A stretch of DNA of 59,956 nt from an uncultured bacterium (GTDB taxonomy: Bacteria; Verrucomicrobiota; Kiritimatiellia; PWTM01). The notes beneath the pieces are model-generated. The model searched no databases and was not told where the DNA came from. It saw only the letters and a program-made list of their open reading frames with translations. A program made the position numbers and the translations under genes. This document shows positions 36,602 to 46,512 of the stretch, piece by piece. The stretch is from assembly GCA_937139365.1 (NCBI GenBank), contig CAKZPT010000019.1, positions 1 through 59,956 of the forward strand. The letters run 5' to 3'. Numbering within the stretch: the stretch's first letter is position 1; each line of letters begins with the position of its first letter.

Positions 36602-37861
36602 TCATCGCCTCGGCGGGTTGGGTTCTGAAAACCGGCTCCCTAGACCGATTGTTCCGGGTGCCGGCGCGAGAAAAGGCGTACGAATCGGTTCGATGGCCGG
36701 GCGTCGTTCCGCCGGGGTTGCGGGAGCAAGCGTGGACGACGCGAAGGGCGAAAACGAAGGCGTCCGGCTTCCACCCCCCGACGCCGCCTCGGACGCCGCT
36801 GAAGGCGTCCAAGATCCCGGCGAGGACGGGCTCAGCGCCGGCGGAGGCCGGGGCAGGCCGGCGATCCGGGTTTGCGGCGATGGCGCGACGGACGATGGCA
36901 GCCCTGCATAACCGCCCCCGCGCGGTGACCAGTCGAACAGCGGCGGCGCGACCGACGGCGTGGGAGCGGGCGGATCGGGGCTCGCGCTCCAGGCGGGCGG
37001 GGCATCGGCCGACGGACGTGACGGCCCTCGCTCGCCGCCGGCCAGCGCCGCCGGGCCGGCGGCGGACCGCGAATCCGGTGCACCGCGGAGGGCGGCGGAT
37101 CCCGTCTCCTCGGGACGTTCGATCCGTGGCTCGTGTTTCGTGACGGTGGTTAGGGGCGGTTGGGACGCCACCTCGGGGGGCTCCCGAGACTGCTGCGACG
37201 GCGAAGCGTTGGTCGAAAAGGTGCGCAGGCCGGCCATGCCCGATTCGGTCGGATGACCTCCGAACCCAAACATGCGGGACGAGGTGGTATCGCTGCGCAG
37301 GGTAGCCAGCAGGTCGCGGCCCAGGATCGCGGCGATCTGCTCGGCCTCCTCCTCCTCCTCGCGGAGCCGCGCCTCTTCCTCGTGTTTTTTTCGACGTTGC
37401 TCCTCCAGGACTCTGATGTCCGACGCCAGCCAACCCGGCTCCTCCTCCGTGTCCGTTTTTTCCTCGGGCTCGATGCCGCTGATCCGAGCCAGCTCACGAG
37501 CCAGTCGCTGCTCGGGCGAGAGCAGCCAATCTTCCTCCCTGGTTTCTGGCCGACGGGCCGGTCGCCCCGGCCGCGCTGGCGTCAACGGACGGGAGCCCGG
37601 ATGCGGACGCGACAGATCGATCGCCGGAGAATCCGTGGCGGTGTCCGGTCCACCCGAGATGACCGGCGGCGCGGCCTCCGGCGCCGCCGGCAGGGCCACG
37701 GGCGCGGGGTCCACGATCACAACGGAATCGTAGCGGCGTCGTGTCCGTTTTTTAAACACGAGATCGTTGGTCGCTCCGGTATCGCCGGGCGCCGGACCCT
37801 CCGCTGTCAAAGCCGTCGAGGCCAACAGCGCCAACGCCGCCATAACCGCCCTCGCATTCAT
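36602..37861 (-). CDS. Exported proline-rich protein of unknown function
   Basis: I do not recognise this gene. ATG 37861 gives 419 residues with a signal peptide (1-19, ARAVMAALALLASTALTA). A segment with KKRTRRRYDSVVIVDPAPVA follows. Residues about 120-185 are strongly charged, with the ordered motif DWLLSPEQRLARELARISGI and a coiled-coil stretch EEQRRKKHEEEARLREEEEE. Residues 215-419 are low-complexity Pro/Ser/Ala with repeated RTP and PxPS elements. Such proteins often span the periplasm or bind pilus or secretion partners. Much longer upstream starts are excluded because they run through mnmE antisense. Base composition follows the high-GC neighbours. Confidence 0.65.
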   Translation of the reverse strand: MNARAVMAALALLASTALTAEGPAPGDTGATNDLVFKKRTRRRYDSVVIVDPAPVALPAAPEAAPPVISGGPDTATDSPAIDLSRPHPGSRPLTPARPGRPARRPETREEDWLLSPEQRLARELARISGIEPEEKTDTEEEPGWLASDIRVLEEQRRKKHEEEARLREEEEEAEQIAAILGRDLLATLRSDTTSSRMFGFGGHPTESGMAGLRTFSTNASPSQQSREPPEVASQPPLTTVTKHEPRIERPEETGSAALRGAPDSRSAAGPAALAGGERGPSRPSADAPPAWSASPDPPAPTPSVAPPLFDWSPRGGGYAGLPSSVAPSPQTRIAGLPRPPPALSPSSPGSWTPSAASEAASGGGSRTPSFSPFASSTLAPATPAERRPAIEPIRTPFLAPAPGTIGLGSRFSEPNPPRR

Positions 37862-37930
37862 GCCGCCGACGTTGCGAGTGTACCCTCCGCCCCCTTTGAT
37901 TACAAGCCGGAATTTGCTAGAGCAACGACG

Positions 37931-39301
37931 ATGAGCGATTGGACCATCGCGGCGATTGCGACGGCGCCGGGCGAAGGCGGAGTGGCGATCGTACGGCTCT
38001 CCGGTCCGGAGGCCTTGCAGATGGCGGACGCGATGTTCCGGTGTGCGGGTCGCCGGCCATCCGAGCGCCCCAGCCACACCGTCGTGCACGGGCATGTGGT
38101 CGACGCACACGGTGTCGACCTTGACGAGGCGCTGTTGCTCATCATGCGCGCGCCGCACACATACACGGGAGAGGACGTCGTCGAGTTCCAGTGCCACGGC
38201 GGGTCGCGACCCGCTGCCATGATCCTGGCCAGGGCGGTCGAGGTCGGCGCGCGCCCGGCGCAGCCTGGCGAATTCACGCGCAGGGCGTTCCTCAACGGAC
38301 GACTCGACCTCACGCAGGCCGAGGCCGTGTTGGATCTGGTCAAGGCCCAGACCGATCGGGCCGCCCTGGCGGCCCTTGCGCAGCTCGAGGGACGGCTTGG
38401 GCAAAGGATCGCGAAGATCTACGAAAAAATCCTTGACGCGGCCGCAATGCTTCAGGCCAGCCTCGATTTTCCCGAAGAGGATGACGTGCCCTCCGATGTC
38501 GCTGGAGCGGTCCGGGAAGTGTTCATGGAATGCCGCGAAGAGTGTCTTGGGCTGTTGAAATCGGCAAGGCGCGGCCGAATTCTCCGAAACGGCCTTCGCG
38601 TCGTCCTTTGCGGGCGGCCCAATTCCGGCAAGTCCACACTGTTTAACGTATTGGTGGGCAAGGAACGAGCCATCGTATCGCCCCACCCTGGCACAACCCG
38701 GGACAGCATCGAGGAATGGCTGAACTGGGACGGCATCCCTGTGTGCCTCGTCGACACTGCCGGCCTTCGCGAGTCGGACTGTGCGATCGAGCGGGAAGGA
38801 GTGCGAAGAGCGAAGGAATCCGGAAAAACAGCCGACGTAATTTTATATCTTATTGAGGGACAATCACTACCGAATATATCCGACGCTGATTTTCTTTCTG
38901 ACTGTGACCCTTCCGCAACGCTGGTCTTGGCAACGAAGGGCGACTTGGGTTGTGCCCCAGGCTGGGAGGAACAGATCCCAAACTTCAGGATCCTCAAGGT
39001 ATCTGCCTTCGATTCTGGGTGCGACGAACGCGTGGTGGAGGCTGTCTTGAGTCTCATTGGGCGTGGCGTGGCATTCGACACTGAATTTGCGGTCTCCGAG
39101 CGGCATTCATGGATGCTTAATTCGTGCGTTGAGGCGCTTGGGAATGCTATTTTGGCTCTGGATACCTGTGGCGAACAGGGTCCGAGCCTCGCCGCCTGCC
39201 ATGCTGAGGCGGCTGCGGAGTCCGTCGGCAGAATTGTAGGAAGGGTCTACGACCAGGATCTCCTTGACTCAATTTTCTCGAGGTTCTGCATCGGAAAATG
39301 A
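37931..39301 (+). CDS. mnmE: tRNA modification GTPase MnmE
   Basis: With MnmG, MnmE installs the carboxymethylaminomethyl group on wobble U34 of tRNAs. ATG 37931 begins [20 protein letters not shown]. Seen are the folate-binding N-domain ([36 protein letters not shown]), helices and the inserted G domain with GRPNSGKS at about 228, [19 protein letters not shown] and DTAGLRESD. The protein ends FCIGK (452-456), with the catalytic Cys. The base-specificity motif reads ATKGDLG rather than NKxD, an unusual change. From about 38830 the coding sequence becomes visibly less GC-rich than the first two thirds. The stop overlaps the mnmG start (ATGA). Confidence 0.96.
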   Translation: MSDWTIAAIATAPGEGGVAIVRLSGPEALQMADAMFRCAGRRPSERPSHTVVHGHVVDAHGVDLDEALLLIMRAPHTYTGEDVVEFQCHGGSRPAAMILARAVEVGARPAQPGEFTRRAFLNGRLDLTQAEAVLDLVKAQTDRAALAALAQLEGRLGQRIAKIYEKILDAAAMLQASLDFPEEDDVPSDVAGAVREVFMECREECLGLLKSARRGRILRNGLRVVLCGRPNSGKSTLFNVLVGKERAIVSPHPGTTRDSIEEWLNWDGIPVCLVDTAGLRESDCAIEREGVRRAKESGKTADVILYLIEGQSLPNISDADFLSDCDPSATLVLATKGDLGCAPGWEEQIPNFRILKVSAFDSGCDERVVEAVLSLIGRGVAFDTEFAVSERHSWMLNSCVEALGNAILALDTCGEQGPSLAACHAEAAAESVGRIVGRVYDQDLLDSIFSRFCIGK

Positions 39302-41190
39302 ACGCTTGTGACGTTGCGGTAATTGGGGGCGGCCACGCGGGTATCGAGGCCGCTCTCGCATCTGCCAGGCTCGGGGCTGCGACAATTCTGATCACCATCG
39401 CTCGCTCGACCATCGGAAGAATGTCGTGCAACCCATCTATAGGTGGTATGGCGAAGTCGCATATCGTGCACGAACTCGAGGCGCTCGGCGGCGAAATGGC
39501 CAGAGCCGCGGATGCCACCGCGATCCACTACAAGACCCTCAACACGAGGAAGGGGCCGGCTGTCAGGGCAACGAGATGCCAATGCGACAAGCGGCTCTAT
39601 CCGAGGTACATGCAGTCGGTTCTGGCCTCGCAGGCGAATCTGAAAATCATCGAGGGAGAAGCAGTCGGTCTGGTATCTCCGCATGGAAGAATTCGCGGGG
39701 TCAGGCTGAGAGACAACCGCCTTGTGGAATGCCAATGCGTAGTCGTATGTGGTGGTACGTTTCTTAATTCGTCCGTCTATATCGGGAAACAATCCTTCCA
39801 ATGCGGACGGGCCGGCGAGTCGGCGTCAGTCGGGCTATCCGACGACCTAGTCTCTCTCGGCCATGTCAGGGGCAGGCTGAAGACCGGAACCCCGCCCAGA
39901 ATCCATCGTGACACAGTTGATTATACAAAGGTCGCGGTCCAGCCATCCGAGTTTCCTCCACCGTTCTTCTCGGAAATGGCGAGGGAAATATGGAAAGAGT
40001 TCCACGTGGAACACAAAGATTTCGCGGCCGCGCTGAGGTTCCACGTGGAACACTTGGTGGCGGATCTGATTCCGTGGCCGCCAGGCACTGCACCAATCCC
40101 GTGCTTTACTACACATACCACTGAGGAAACCGCTGCGATTGTGCGCGGCAACCTGGCCAATAGCTCGTTATATGGTGGGATGATCAAAGGGACTGGGGTC
40201 AGGTATTGCCCGTCCATAGAAGACAAATTCGTCAAGTTTCCAGACAAGGCATCCCATCATATTTTCCTAGAGCTAGAAAGTAGAAACGGAGTCAGGATAT
40301 ATCCGAACGGCACTTCGAATTCATTTCCGGCAGACGTACAGTTGGCGATGGTGCGAACCATTCCAGGATTGGGAAAAGCGGAGATCGTCAGGCCAGGCTA
40401 TGCGATCGAGTACGATTTCTTCGATCCCAGGGACCTTAAACCAAGTCTCGAATCTAAGCTCGTCGACGGCCTTTTTCTTGCAGGTCAGGTTAATGGAACA
40501 ACCGGATACGAAGAAGCTGCAGGGCAGGGATTCATAGCCGGAGTCAACGCCGCCAGAAAGATACGCGGAGAGGCTCCTCTCATTCTCAGAAGAGACCAAG
40601 CGTATATCGGGGTTCTGATCGACGATTTAGTGACGAAGGGCGTGGACGAGCCTTACCGCATGTTCACATCGAGGGCGGAGCACCGCCTTCTGCTTCGGCA
40701 GGACAATGCAGCATACCGTCTCATGGCGTCCGCCAGGGAAATTGGTCTGGTGCCGCAAAGCAGGCTGAGCCGGGTCGCTGAATCAGAACGCAGAATCGTC
40801 GCAGAAATATCGAGGCTCGCTCGGACAAAATCAGGGGATACTACCCTGTTTTCCATACTCTCGAGGCCCGGCGTTCGCTACCAGGACATATCCGGCATTG
40901 ATGCTGGACTGACCGCGGAAGAAATGGAGCAGGTGGAATTGGAAGCGAAATATTCAGGATACATAGGGATAGAGTCCAAGAGAGCGGAACGGATGCGCGA
41001 AATGGAGTCGGTCCAGATCCCTGCGAATATAGCGTACGAGTCCATCCGAGCTCTCCGACGGGAATCGATCGAAAAGCTCAGCAGGATACGGCCTTCAACT
41101 TTGGGTATGGCCGCCAGGATACCTGGAGTCAGTCCGGCGGACGTGGCCATTCTTGAGGTTTTTATAAGACGTTTGTCATCAAATACTTAG
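39298..41190 (+). CDS. mnmG: tRNA uridine-5-carboxymethylaminomethyl synthase MnmG (GidA)
   Basis: MnmG is the FAD- and NADH-dependent partner of MnmE. The 630 residues begin [20 protein letters not shown] (FAD site GGGHAG at 10-15). They contain [77 protein letters not shown] and the C-terminal [14 protein letters not shown]. Between FPPPFFSEM and PCFTTHT lies an insert (about 228-265) that has no match in the E. coli protein. It carries two FHVEH peptides (235-239 and 248-252), each encoded by a perfect parS-like palindrome. Base composition and codons (AGG, AGA, ATA) are less GC-rich than in surrounding genes. The downstream neighbour is rluD, convergent by 12 bp, not the usual rsmG-parA-parB. 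Confidence 0.97.
   Translation: MNACDVAVIGGGHAGIEAALASARLGAATILITIARSTIGRMSCNPSIGGMAKSHIVHELEALGGEMARAADATAIHYKTLNTRKGPAVRATRCQCDKRLYPRYMQSVLASQANLKIIEGEAVGLVSPHGRIRGVRLRDNRLVECQCVVVCGGTFLNSSVYIGKQSFQCGRAGESASVGLSDDLVSLGHVRGRLKTGTPPRIHRDTVDYTKVAVQPSEFPPPFFSEMAREIWKEFHVEHKDFAAALRFHVEHLVADLIPWPPGTAPIPCFTTHTTEETAAIVRGNLANSSLYGGMIKGTGVRYCPSIEDKFVKFPDKASHHIFLELESRNGVRIYPNGTSNSFPADVQLAMVRTIPGLGKAEIVRPGYAIEYDFFDPRDLKPSLESKLVDGLFLAGQVNGTTGYEEAAGQGFIAGVNAARKIRGEAPLILRRDQAYIGVLIDDLVTKGVDEPYRMFTSRAEHRLLLRQDNAAYRLMASAREIGLVPQSRLSRVAESERRIVAEISRLARTKSGDTTLFSILSRPGVRYQDISGIDAGLTAEEMEQVELEAKYSGYIGIESKRAERMREMESVQIPANIAYESIRALRRESIEKLSRIRPSTLGMAARIPGVSPADVAILEVFIRRLSSNT
39999..40012. promoter_or_regulatory. 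parS-like ParB-binding site 1
   Basis: GTTCCACGTGGAAC is a perfect 14-bp palindrome matching the chromosomal parS consensus (TGTTTCACGTGAAACA in Bacillus; GTTCCACGTGGAAC-like in GC-rich groups). It lies inside mnmG in the frame that reads F-H-V-E-H. Such sites normally lie near the replication origin and load ParB for chromosome segregation. Confidence 0.85.
40038..40051. promoter_or_regulatory. parS-like ParB-binding site 2
   Basis: This is a second perfect GTTCCACGTGGAAC, 39 bp (13 codons) after the first and in the same reading frame, again encoding F-H-V-E-H. Identity extends two bases on the 3' side (AC), giving a shared 16-bp word. The bases between the sites differ from the flanks, so this is not a simple tandem duplication of a longer unit. 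Confidence 0.85.
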
Positions 41191-42102
41191 CCCAAGTTCT
41201 GACATGATTTTCCTCATGTCGTTCGGGATCTCGGCCTCTAACTCGATGGGTTCACCGTTGACCGGATGAAGAAACTTCAGCCGGTGGGCATGCAACATCG
41301 GGCGGGCAATACCCAGCCGTTCGCCCTCCTGTCTCCGTGAGCCGTAAATTGGATCGCCTAGGATCGGATGGCCAATGTGGGTCATATGAACCCGGATTTG
41401 ATGAGTTCGACCGGTGAGAATGAACACCCGGACGAGACTGGCCTCCTCGCGGCAGGAGACAACTTCGTAGCGCGTGACGGCGTACCGTCCGCGATGGGTT
41501 CGAGCGGTCATTTTCTGCCGGTGGGATGCGCTGCGGCCGATGAGCGTCTCGATCGTTCCGCTGGGCGGCTCCAGCCGGCCACGCACGATCGCCAAGTATT
41601 CCTTTTCGACCTGCCGGCCCTTGAATAGCTCCGTCATGCCCCGGTGCGCGCGTTCGGTTTTCGCCACCACCAGCAAGCCGCTGGTGCCCTTGTCGAGCCG
41701 GTGGACGATGCCTGGCCTGGATTCGCCGCCGATCCCGCGTACGTTGGGACGGTGATAGAGGAGCGCGTGAACCAGCGTCGCATCCTCATGTCCGGCGGCG
41801 GGATGAACGACCAGGCCCGCCGGCTTGTCGATCGCCATGAGTTCGGTGTCTTCGTAGATTATTTTGATGGGCAATGCAATGGGCGTCAGGCCCGGAGGGC
41901 GCGGCGAAGGCTCCTCCCACTCAATCAGGTCGCCGGCAGCTACCTCCGTCCGGCATTTCGACACTGAACGACCGTTCACGCGGACGTGGCCCGCCTCGAT
42001 TAAAGCCTGCCAGCGGCTTCGCGAATGTTCTGGCGCAAGCCGGGCCAGCGCCGCGTCGAGGCGTCCGCCGGCATCATCCGTTGGTACGGTCCGCTGGCCC
42101 AT
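41179..42102 (-). CDS. rluD: RluD-type 23S rRNA/tRNA pseudouridine synthase
   Basis: RluA-family synthase with an N-terminal S4 RNA-binding domain ([31 protein letters not shown]). The catalytic domain has [20 protein letters not shown], the catalytic-Asp motif [19 protein letters not shown] (about 139) and [20 protein letters not shown]. The S4 domain and the [11 protein letters not shown] form point to RluD, which modifies helix 69 of 23S rRNA, although RluB/RluC-like specificity cannot be excluded. ATG 42102 gives 307 residues. A GTG 12 bases upstream is possible. The start lies 29 bp inside lgt, so the two genes are translationally linked. The 3' end overlaps mnmG by 12 bp, convergent. 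Confidence 0.92.
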   Translation of the reverse strand: MGQRTVPTDDAGGRLDAALARLAPEHSRSRWQALIEAGHVRVNGRSVSKCRTEVAAGDLIEWEEPSPRPPGLTPIALPIKIIYEDTELMAIDKPAGLVVHPAAGHEDATLVHALLYHRPNVRGIGGESRPGIVHRLDKGTSGLLVVAKTERAHRGMTELFKGRQVEKEYLAIVRGRLEPPSGTIETLIGRSASHRQKMTARTHRGRYAVTRYEVVSCREEASLVRVFILTGRTHQIRVHMTHIGHPILGDPIYGSRRQEGERLGIARPMLHAHRLKFLHPVNGEPIELEAEIPNDMRKIMSELGLSI

Positions 42103-42823
42103 GGCGGTGCGCACGCCCTTTCATCCAGAACGCCACCCCCGCGGCGAGCAAGGCGAGGCTGATCCACTGGGCCGTCGTCAGACCTGCCCACTGCTGCCTC
42201 GGGTCGCCGCGCAGAAACTCCAGCGCAAATCGCAGCAATCCGTAACCGGCCGCATAGGCGGCCAAGAGCGCGCCTTCGAAGGGCATCCGACCCCGCAGCC
42301 GGATCAGCAGGGCGTAGAGCGCCAGATTGCCCGCGCTCTCGAACAGTTGTACGGGCAACCGTCCCGCGAACCACGGGCCGGAGAGCGCCGGAAACGGCAC
42401 GCCGTAGCAACAGCCGTTCAAAAAACACCCCACGCGCCCGAACGCATGGCCGAGCGGCAGACCGGTGAGGACGAAGTCCGCAAAGATTCTCCAGGGCACC
42501 CCGTGGCGCACCGCGTAGGCCCACAGCGCCAGTGCGCCGCCGGCCAACCCGCCGTAAAAAATCATTCCCCCGTGGTCGATCCGTGGGATCTCGCGCCAAT
42601 TACCTGTGAACTGCGGCCAGTTGGCGATCACATACGCCAGGCGCGCGCCGATCAATCCGCCCACCGCTGCCCAAAAAACGATCGCCGAGGGCCAGTCGGC
42701 GGGCCGCCCCTCGCGGCGAGCTAGCCGTCCATAGTGGACATACGCCGCCCACAGCCCCGCCGCCACAAGGACGCCATACCAGTAGATCGGACGTCCGCAG
42801 ACATGGAAACACACTCGGTCCAC
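42074..42823 (-). CDS. lgt: Prolipoprotein diacylglyceryl transferase
   Basis: Lgt transfers diacylglycerol from phosphatidylglycerol to the lipobox cysteine of prolipoproteins at the inner membrane. This explains how the LpoB and COG3014 lipoproteins in this window would be lipidated. From GTG 42823 the protein has 249 residues. It shows the family start VCGRPIYWYGVLVAAGLWAA, then RIDHGGMIFYGGLAGGALAL, and the signature GHAFGRVGCFLNGCCYGVPF with the essential Arg and Asn. It ends RGDPRQQWAGLTTAQWISLA. The start is uncertain: another GTG lies nine bases downstream, no clear binding site is visible, and the longer frame would cross into the divergent TlpA-like gene. Seven hydrophobic segments fit the fold. 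Confidence 0.92.
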   Translation of the reverse strand: MDRVCFHVCGRPIYWYGVLVAAGLWAAYVHYGRLARREGRPADWPSAIVFWAAVGGLIGARLAYVIANWPQFTGNWREIPRIDHGGMIFYGGLAGGALALWAYAVRHGVPWRIFADFVLTGLPLGHAFGRVGCFLNGCCYGVPFPALSGPWFAGRLPVQLFESAGNLALYALLIRLRGRMPFEGALLAAYAAGYGLLRFALEFLRGDPRQQWAGLTTAQWISLALLAAGVAFWMKGRAHRHGPADRTNG

Positions 42824-42906
42824 GAGACCATCGTAGGTGGAGCGCCCCTGGACCGCAATGTCGTGTCCGCCTTGCCCGGACCGGCCGGATTTGGGATGGT
42901 GGCGCC

Positions 42907-43989
42907 ATGCAAACCTCATTCCGCTTCTCGGTGGTCGTGGCGCTTGCGATCGCCTCGGTGGCCCTGGCGTTGGACCTCGGCGACCGCGCCCCATCCCTCG
43001 ACGGCGTAACCGTCTGGCTCAACGGAGACGCGGTGGATCCCTCCCGGCCAAGCAAGGGGACGCGGTACGTGGTCGAGCTCTGGGCCACCTGGTGTCCGCC
43101 GTGCCGCGCCACCGCGCCTCATCTGGCCGCCCTGCACAACGAATTCAAGGACCGCGGGGTGGTGATCATCGGCCTCACCGACGACGACGAAGCCAAGGTG
43201 CGGGCCTTCGTCGAGTCCGCGAAGTTGCCCTATCGGATCGCGATCGACTCAAAAAAAGCAACGGCCGGGACCTGGATGAAGGGCGTCGAGGGCATTCCGC
43301 ACGCGTTCGTCGTGGATACGAACGGCGTGGTGGCATGGTCCGGCCACCCGATGGACGGCCTGCGGGAGGTGTTGAGTGATCTGCTGGCCAGTGTGTACGA
43401 CCCCGCCCGGCGAAAGGCGCGCGAGGAGCTGCAAGAGCGGCTGGGCGCGGCCCTCCAGAATCAGGACCTCAAGGGCGCGCTGAAGATCGCCGACGAGATT
43501 CTGACCGCAGAGCCGCGCCGCATGGATGTCCATCAGCTTCGGATCGGCCTGCTGGCGCAGCTCGAGGACCACGAAGGCGCGAAGGCGCACCAGAGGAAAC
43601 TGCTGGAGATCTTCGACGACTCCGCGAAGGACCTCAACGACCTGGCGTGGGCGCTGGCCGCGCCGTCGCCGTTGCCGGTGGAGATGCGTGACCTCGAGGT
43701 GGCCGTGCTCGCGGCGCGGCGGGCCATGGAATTGACGGACCAGAAGGATCCTGCGGTCCTCGACACGTGGGCGATGGCCCTACACGCCGTCGGTTTGACG
43801 GAATGGGCCCTCGAGGTTCAGGAGAGGGCGATGGCGATCGCGAAGGACGACGAGAGCCGCAGGATGCTGTCGGCAAACCGGGATTATTTTCTGGGCGCGA
43901 TCCGCGCGAAAAAGATCGCGGCCAAAGCGCCGGCGCCGGCCATCGCGCCAAAGGCGGACCCCGCGCCGGCGCCGTCGGGAGATCCGTGA
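42907..43989 (+). CDS. TlpA/ResA-like thioredoxin-fold protein with TPR-like C-terminus
   Basis: This is an exported thiol-disulfide oxidoreductase-like protein. The signal peptide covers residues 1-21 ([13 protein letters not shown]). The thioredoxin domain contains [20 protein letters not shown] with the CPPC active site at Cys63 and Cys66. [20 protein letters not shown] and the cis-Pro loop [17 protein letters not shown] follow. The C-terminal half (about 165-330) is helical with TPR-like repeats ([40 protein letters not shown]), then an Ala/Pro/Lys-rich tail. The 360 residues exceed simple ResA proteins. Its stop overlaps the aroC start (TGATG). A role in periplasmic cytochrome or envelope thiol reduction is inferred. 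Confidence 0.88.
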   Translation: MQTSFRFSVVVALAIASVALALDLGDRAPSLDGVTVWLNGDAVDPSRPSKGTRYVVELWATWCPPCRATAPHLAALHNEFKDRGVVIIGLTDDDEAKVRAFVESAKLPYRIAIDSKKATAGTWMKGVEGIPHAFVVDTNGVVAWSGHPMDGLREVLSDLLASVYDPARRKAREELQERLGAALQNQDLKGALKIADEILTAEPRRMDVHQLRIGLLAQLEDHEGAKAHQRKLLEIFDDSAKDLNDLAWALAAPSPLPVEMRDLEVAVLAARRAMELTDQKDPAVLDTWAMALHAVGLTEWALEVQERAMAIAKDDESRRMLSANRDYFLGAIRAKKIAAKAPAPAIAPKADPAPAPSGDP

Positions 43990-45086
43990 TGTCGAGCTGG
44001 CTGGGCACGCTATTCCGGGTCGCCACGTTCGGAGAATCCCATGGGCGCGGCGTGGGATGCGTGGTGGATGGGTGTCCGCCAAGGCTGGGTTTGTCCGAGG
44101 CGGACATTCAGCCCCAGCTGGACCGCCGGCGTCCGGGCCAGAGCGAGCTAGCTACGCCTCGGGAGGAAGCCGACCGAGTCACGATCCTTACCGGGGTGGA
44201 GAACGGGGTCACGCTCGGCACGCCGATCGCGATGGTCGTGGCCAACCGTGACGCCCGTCCGGGCGATTACGCATGGGTGGCGCGCGCTCCGCGGCCTTCC
44301 CACGCCGATTTCACCTACCGCGCCAAATACGGCATCCATGCCTCCAGCGGCGGCGGCCGCTCCAGCGCGCGCGAGACGGTCGGCCGCGTCGCGGCCGGAG
44401 CGGTGGCGGACAAGTGGCTGCGCGAACGATTCGGCGTCGAGATCGTCGCCTGGGTCTCCGCGGTCGGCCCGGTGGAAGCGCCGATGCCGGACACGGACCG
44501 TATCCAGAGGGCCGATGTGGATCGCCACCCGACGCGCTGTCCGGATCCGGCGGCCGCGGAGGCGATGGCGGCGGCCGTCCGGGAGGTTCGCGAGCAGCGC
44601 GACTCACTCGGCGGGGTGATCGCCTGCGTGTGCCGGGGTGTGCCGCCCGGCTGGGGCGAGCCGGTGTTCGACAAACTGGAGGCCGTCCTGGCCCGCGCCA
44701 TGTTGTCGCTGCCGGCGACGAAGGGCTTCGAAATCGGATCGGGATTTGCCGGCGCGCGGATGCGCGGCTCGGACCACAACGACCCCTTCGTATGGAAGGA
44801 CGGCCGGCTGGGCACGGCGACCAACCATAGCGGAGGCGTGCAAGGCGGCATCTCGAACGGCGAGCCGATCCTGTTTCGCGTCGCCTTCAAACCTCCCGCG
44901 ACCATCGGACGGCCGCAGACGACCGCGGATTACGACGGCGAGCCAGCGATCCTGGAGGCCGGCGGCCGCCACGATCCGTGCGTCGTGCCCCGCGCTGTGC
45001 CGATCGTCGAGGCCATGACGGCCCTCGTGCTGGCCGACGCGGCGCTGATCCAACTGGCCCGCGAAGGGGCCTCGCCGACGCCCTGA
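43989..45086 (+). CDS. aroC: Chorismate synthase
   Basis: AroC converts 5-enolpyruvylshikimate-3-phosphate to chorismate, the branch point to aromatic amino acids and folate, with reduced FMN. From ATG 43989 the 365 residues show all three family signatures: [20 protein letters not shown] near the N-terminus, [20 protein letters not shown] in the middle (usually SGRGRSS or GGGRSSAR) and [12 protein letters not shown] with [20 protein letters not shown]. The ending [20 protein letters not shown] is also typical. Longer in-frame starts lie in the TlpA-like gene and are rejected. It converges with the phosphohexomutase, stops 8 bp apart. Confidence 0.97.
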   Translation: MSSWLGTLFRVATFGESHGRGVGCVVDGCPPRLGLSEADIQPQLDRRRPGQSELATPREEADRVTILTGVENGVTLGTPIAMVVANRDARPGDYAWVARAPRPSHADFTYRAKYGIHASSGGGRSSARETVGRVAAGAVADKWLRERFGVEIVAWVSAVGPVEAPMPDTDRIQRADVDRHPTRCPDPAAAEAMAAAVREVREQRDSLGGVIACVCRGVPPGWGEPVFDKLEAVLARAMLSLPATKGFEIGSGFAGARMRGSDHNDPFVWKDGRLGTATNHSGGVQGGISNGEPILFRVAFKPPATIGRPQTTADYDGEPAILEAGGRHDPCVVPRAVPIVEAMTALVLADAALIQLAREGASPTP

Positions 45087-45094
45087 CCCGCCGG

Positions 45095-46426
45095 CTATGC
45101 CCCCCCACTGCGGATCAGCGCCAGCACCTGGTCCCGCCGACGCTCCATCTCCTCCCTGGTCGCCGCCTCAAGGTTGAGGCGCACCAGCGGCTCGGTGTTC
45201 GACGCGCGGACGTTGAACCACCAGTCCGGATACTCGATCGTTAGGCCGTCCAGCCGGACCACGCGGCCGTCGGGAAACGCCGCCTCGAGCCGGCGGAACA
45301 CCGCCTCGACATCCGCCACGCGGGAGTTGATTTCGCCGCTGGCCGAGTAACGCTGAAACGGACGGATCAGCTCCGAGAGCGGAACGTCGGCGGCGCTGAC
45401 GAGGTTGGCCACGTGCACCACCGCCAGCGCGCTGCTCTCGGTGTAGAAGTTCTCGCGGAAATAGTAGTGGCCCGAGAGTTCGCCCGCGAAGGCGGCATCG
45501 AGTTCCCGCATCTGCGCCTTGATGAACGCGTGGCCGACGCGCGACATCATCGGCCGCCCGCCGCCGACCTCGATCGTCTCGCGGACCGCGCGGCTGCTGC
45601 GCAGATCGTAGAAGATCACTGCGCCGGGATGGCGTTCGAGCGTGGATTGGGCGATCAGGGCGGTGATCATGTCCATCGGGACGACCCGGCCCTGTTCGTC
45701 CACAAAACCGGCGCGATCGGCGTCGCCATCGAACGCCACGCCGAAATCGCACCGTTCCCGACGGACCGTCTCCTGAAGCGTCGCGAGGGTGCGCACGTCG
45801 AGCGGATTGGCCTCGTGGTTCGGAAACGCGCCGTCGGGCGTATCGAAGAGACGGACCTGCTCGAACAGCCCGTCGAACGCCTCGGCCTCCCAGATGCCCA
45901 TCGCGTTGGCGAAGTCGAGCGCCACGCGCAGCGGCCGCCGGATCCGCGCGGCGGAGCGGACGAAGCGGCGGTAGTCCTCCCGGATGTCGAGCGGCCGGGT
46001 CCGTCCCGGCCGGCCGGTGGGCGGGTCGAAGGCTTCCGACGCTACGATTCGTTCGATCTCCGCAATGCCGGTCACCCCGCTGACCGGCACCGCTGCGGCG
46101 CGGCAGAGTTTGAAGCCGTTCCACTCGCGGGGATTGTGCGAGGCAGTGATCATGATGCTGCCGTCGGCCTTGCAGGCGCCGTTGGCGTGGTAGGACATCG
46201 GCGTGCTGCACAGGCCCAGATCGAGGACCTCCACGCCGTGTTCGATCAAGCCGGCGGTGAGGGCTGCGGCCAGCGGATCGGAGTGCGGCCGGATGTCCCG
46301 ACCGAGCACGATCGTGCGCGGTTTGAGCCATGTCGCATAGGCCCGGCCGATGCGGTATGCGAGGTCGTCGGTCAGCGTTTCGTTGTAGATGCCCCGAATG
46401 TCGTAGGCCTTGAAGATGCCCGCCAT
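45095..46426 (-). CDS. Phosphomannomutase/phosphoglucomutase
   Basis: This alpha-D-phosphohexomutase interconverts hexose 1- and 6-phosphates and supplies GDP-mannose or UDP-glucose for polysaccharides. Opening AGIFKAYDIRGIYNETLTDD is diagnostic of the AlgC/ManB group. The active-site serine is Ser96 in TASHNP. The metal loop is DGDADRAGFVD (about 241-251), the sugar-binding loop GELSGHYYFRENFYTESS and the phosphate-binding loop RASNTEPLVRLNLEA. At 443 residues it has the normal size. Whether it prefers mannose or glucose cannot be read from sequence. An ATG at 46426 without longer alternatives fits the family start. Confidence 0.94.
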   Translation of the reverse strand: MAGIFKAYDIRGIYNETLTDDLAYRIGRAYATWLKPRTIVLGRDIRPHSDPLAAALTAGLIEHGVEVLDLGLCSTPMSYHANGACKADGSIMITASHNPREWNGFKLCRAAAVPVSGVTGIAEIERIVASEAFDPPTGRPGRTRPLDIREDYRRFVRSAARIRRPLRVALDFANAMGIWEAEAFDGLFEQVRLFDTPDGAFPNHEANPLDVRTLATLQETVRRERCDFGVAFDGDADRAGFVDEQGRVVPMDMITALIAQSTLERHPGAVIFYDLRSSRAVRETIEVGGGRPMMSRVGHAFIKAQMRELDAAFAGELSGHYYFRENFYTESSALAVVHVANLVSAADVPLSELIRPFQRYSASGEINSRVADVEAVFRRLEAAFPDGRVVRLDGLTIEYPDWWFNVRASNTEPLVRLNLEAATREEMERRRDQVLALIRSGGA

Positions 46427-46512
46427 CGCGCGTCTCCCGCTTGGTTTTGAACCGCGATAGGATAAGGTATTTGCGTGCGACGGTCACGCAACGCCGTCCC
46501 GCGCGCGTGCGC

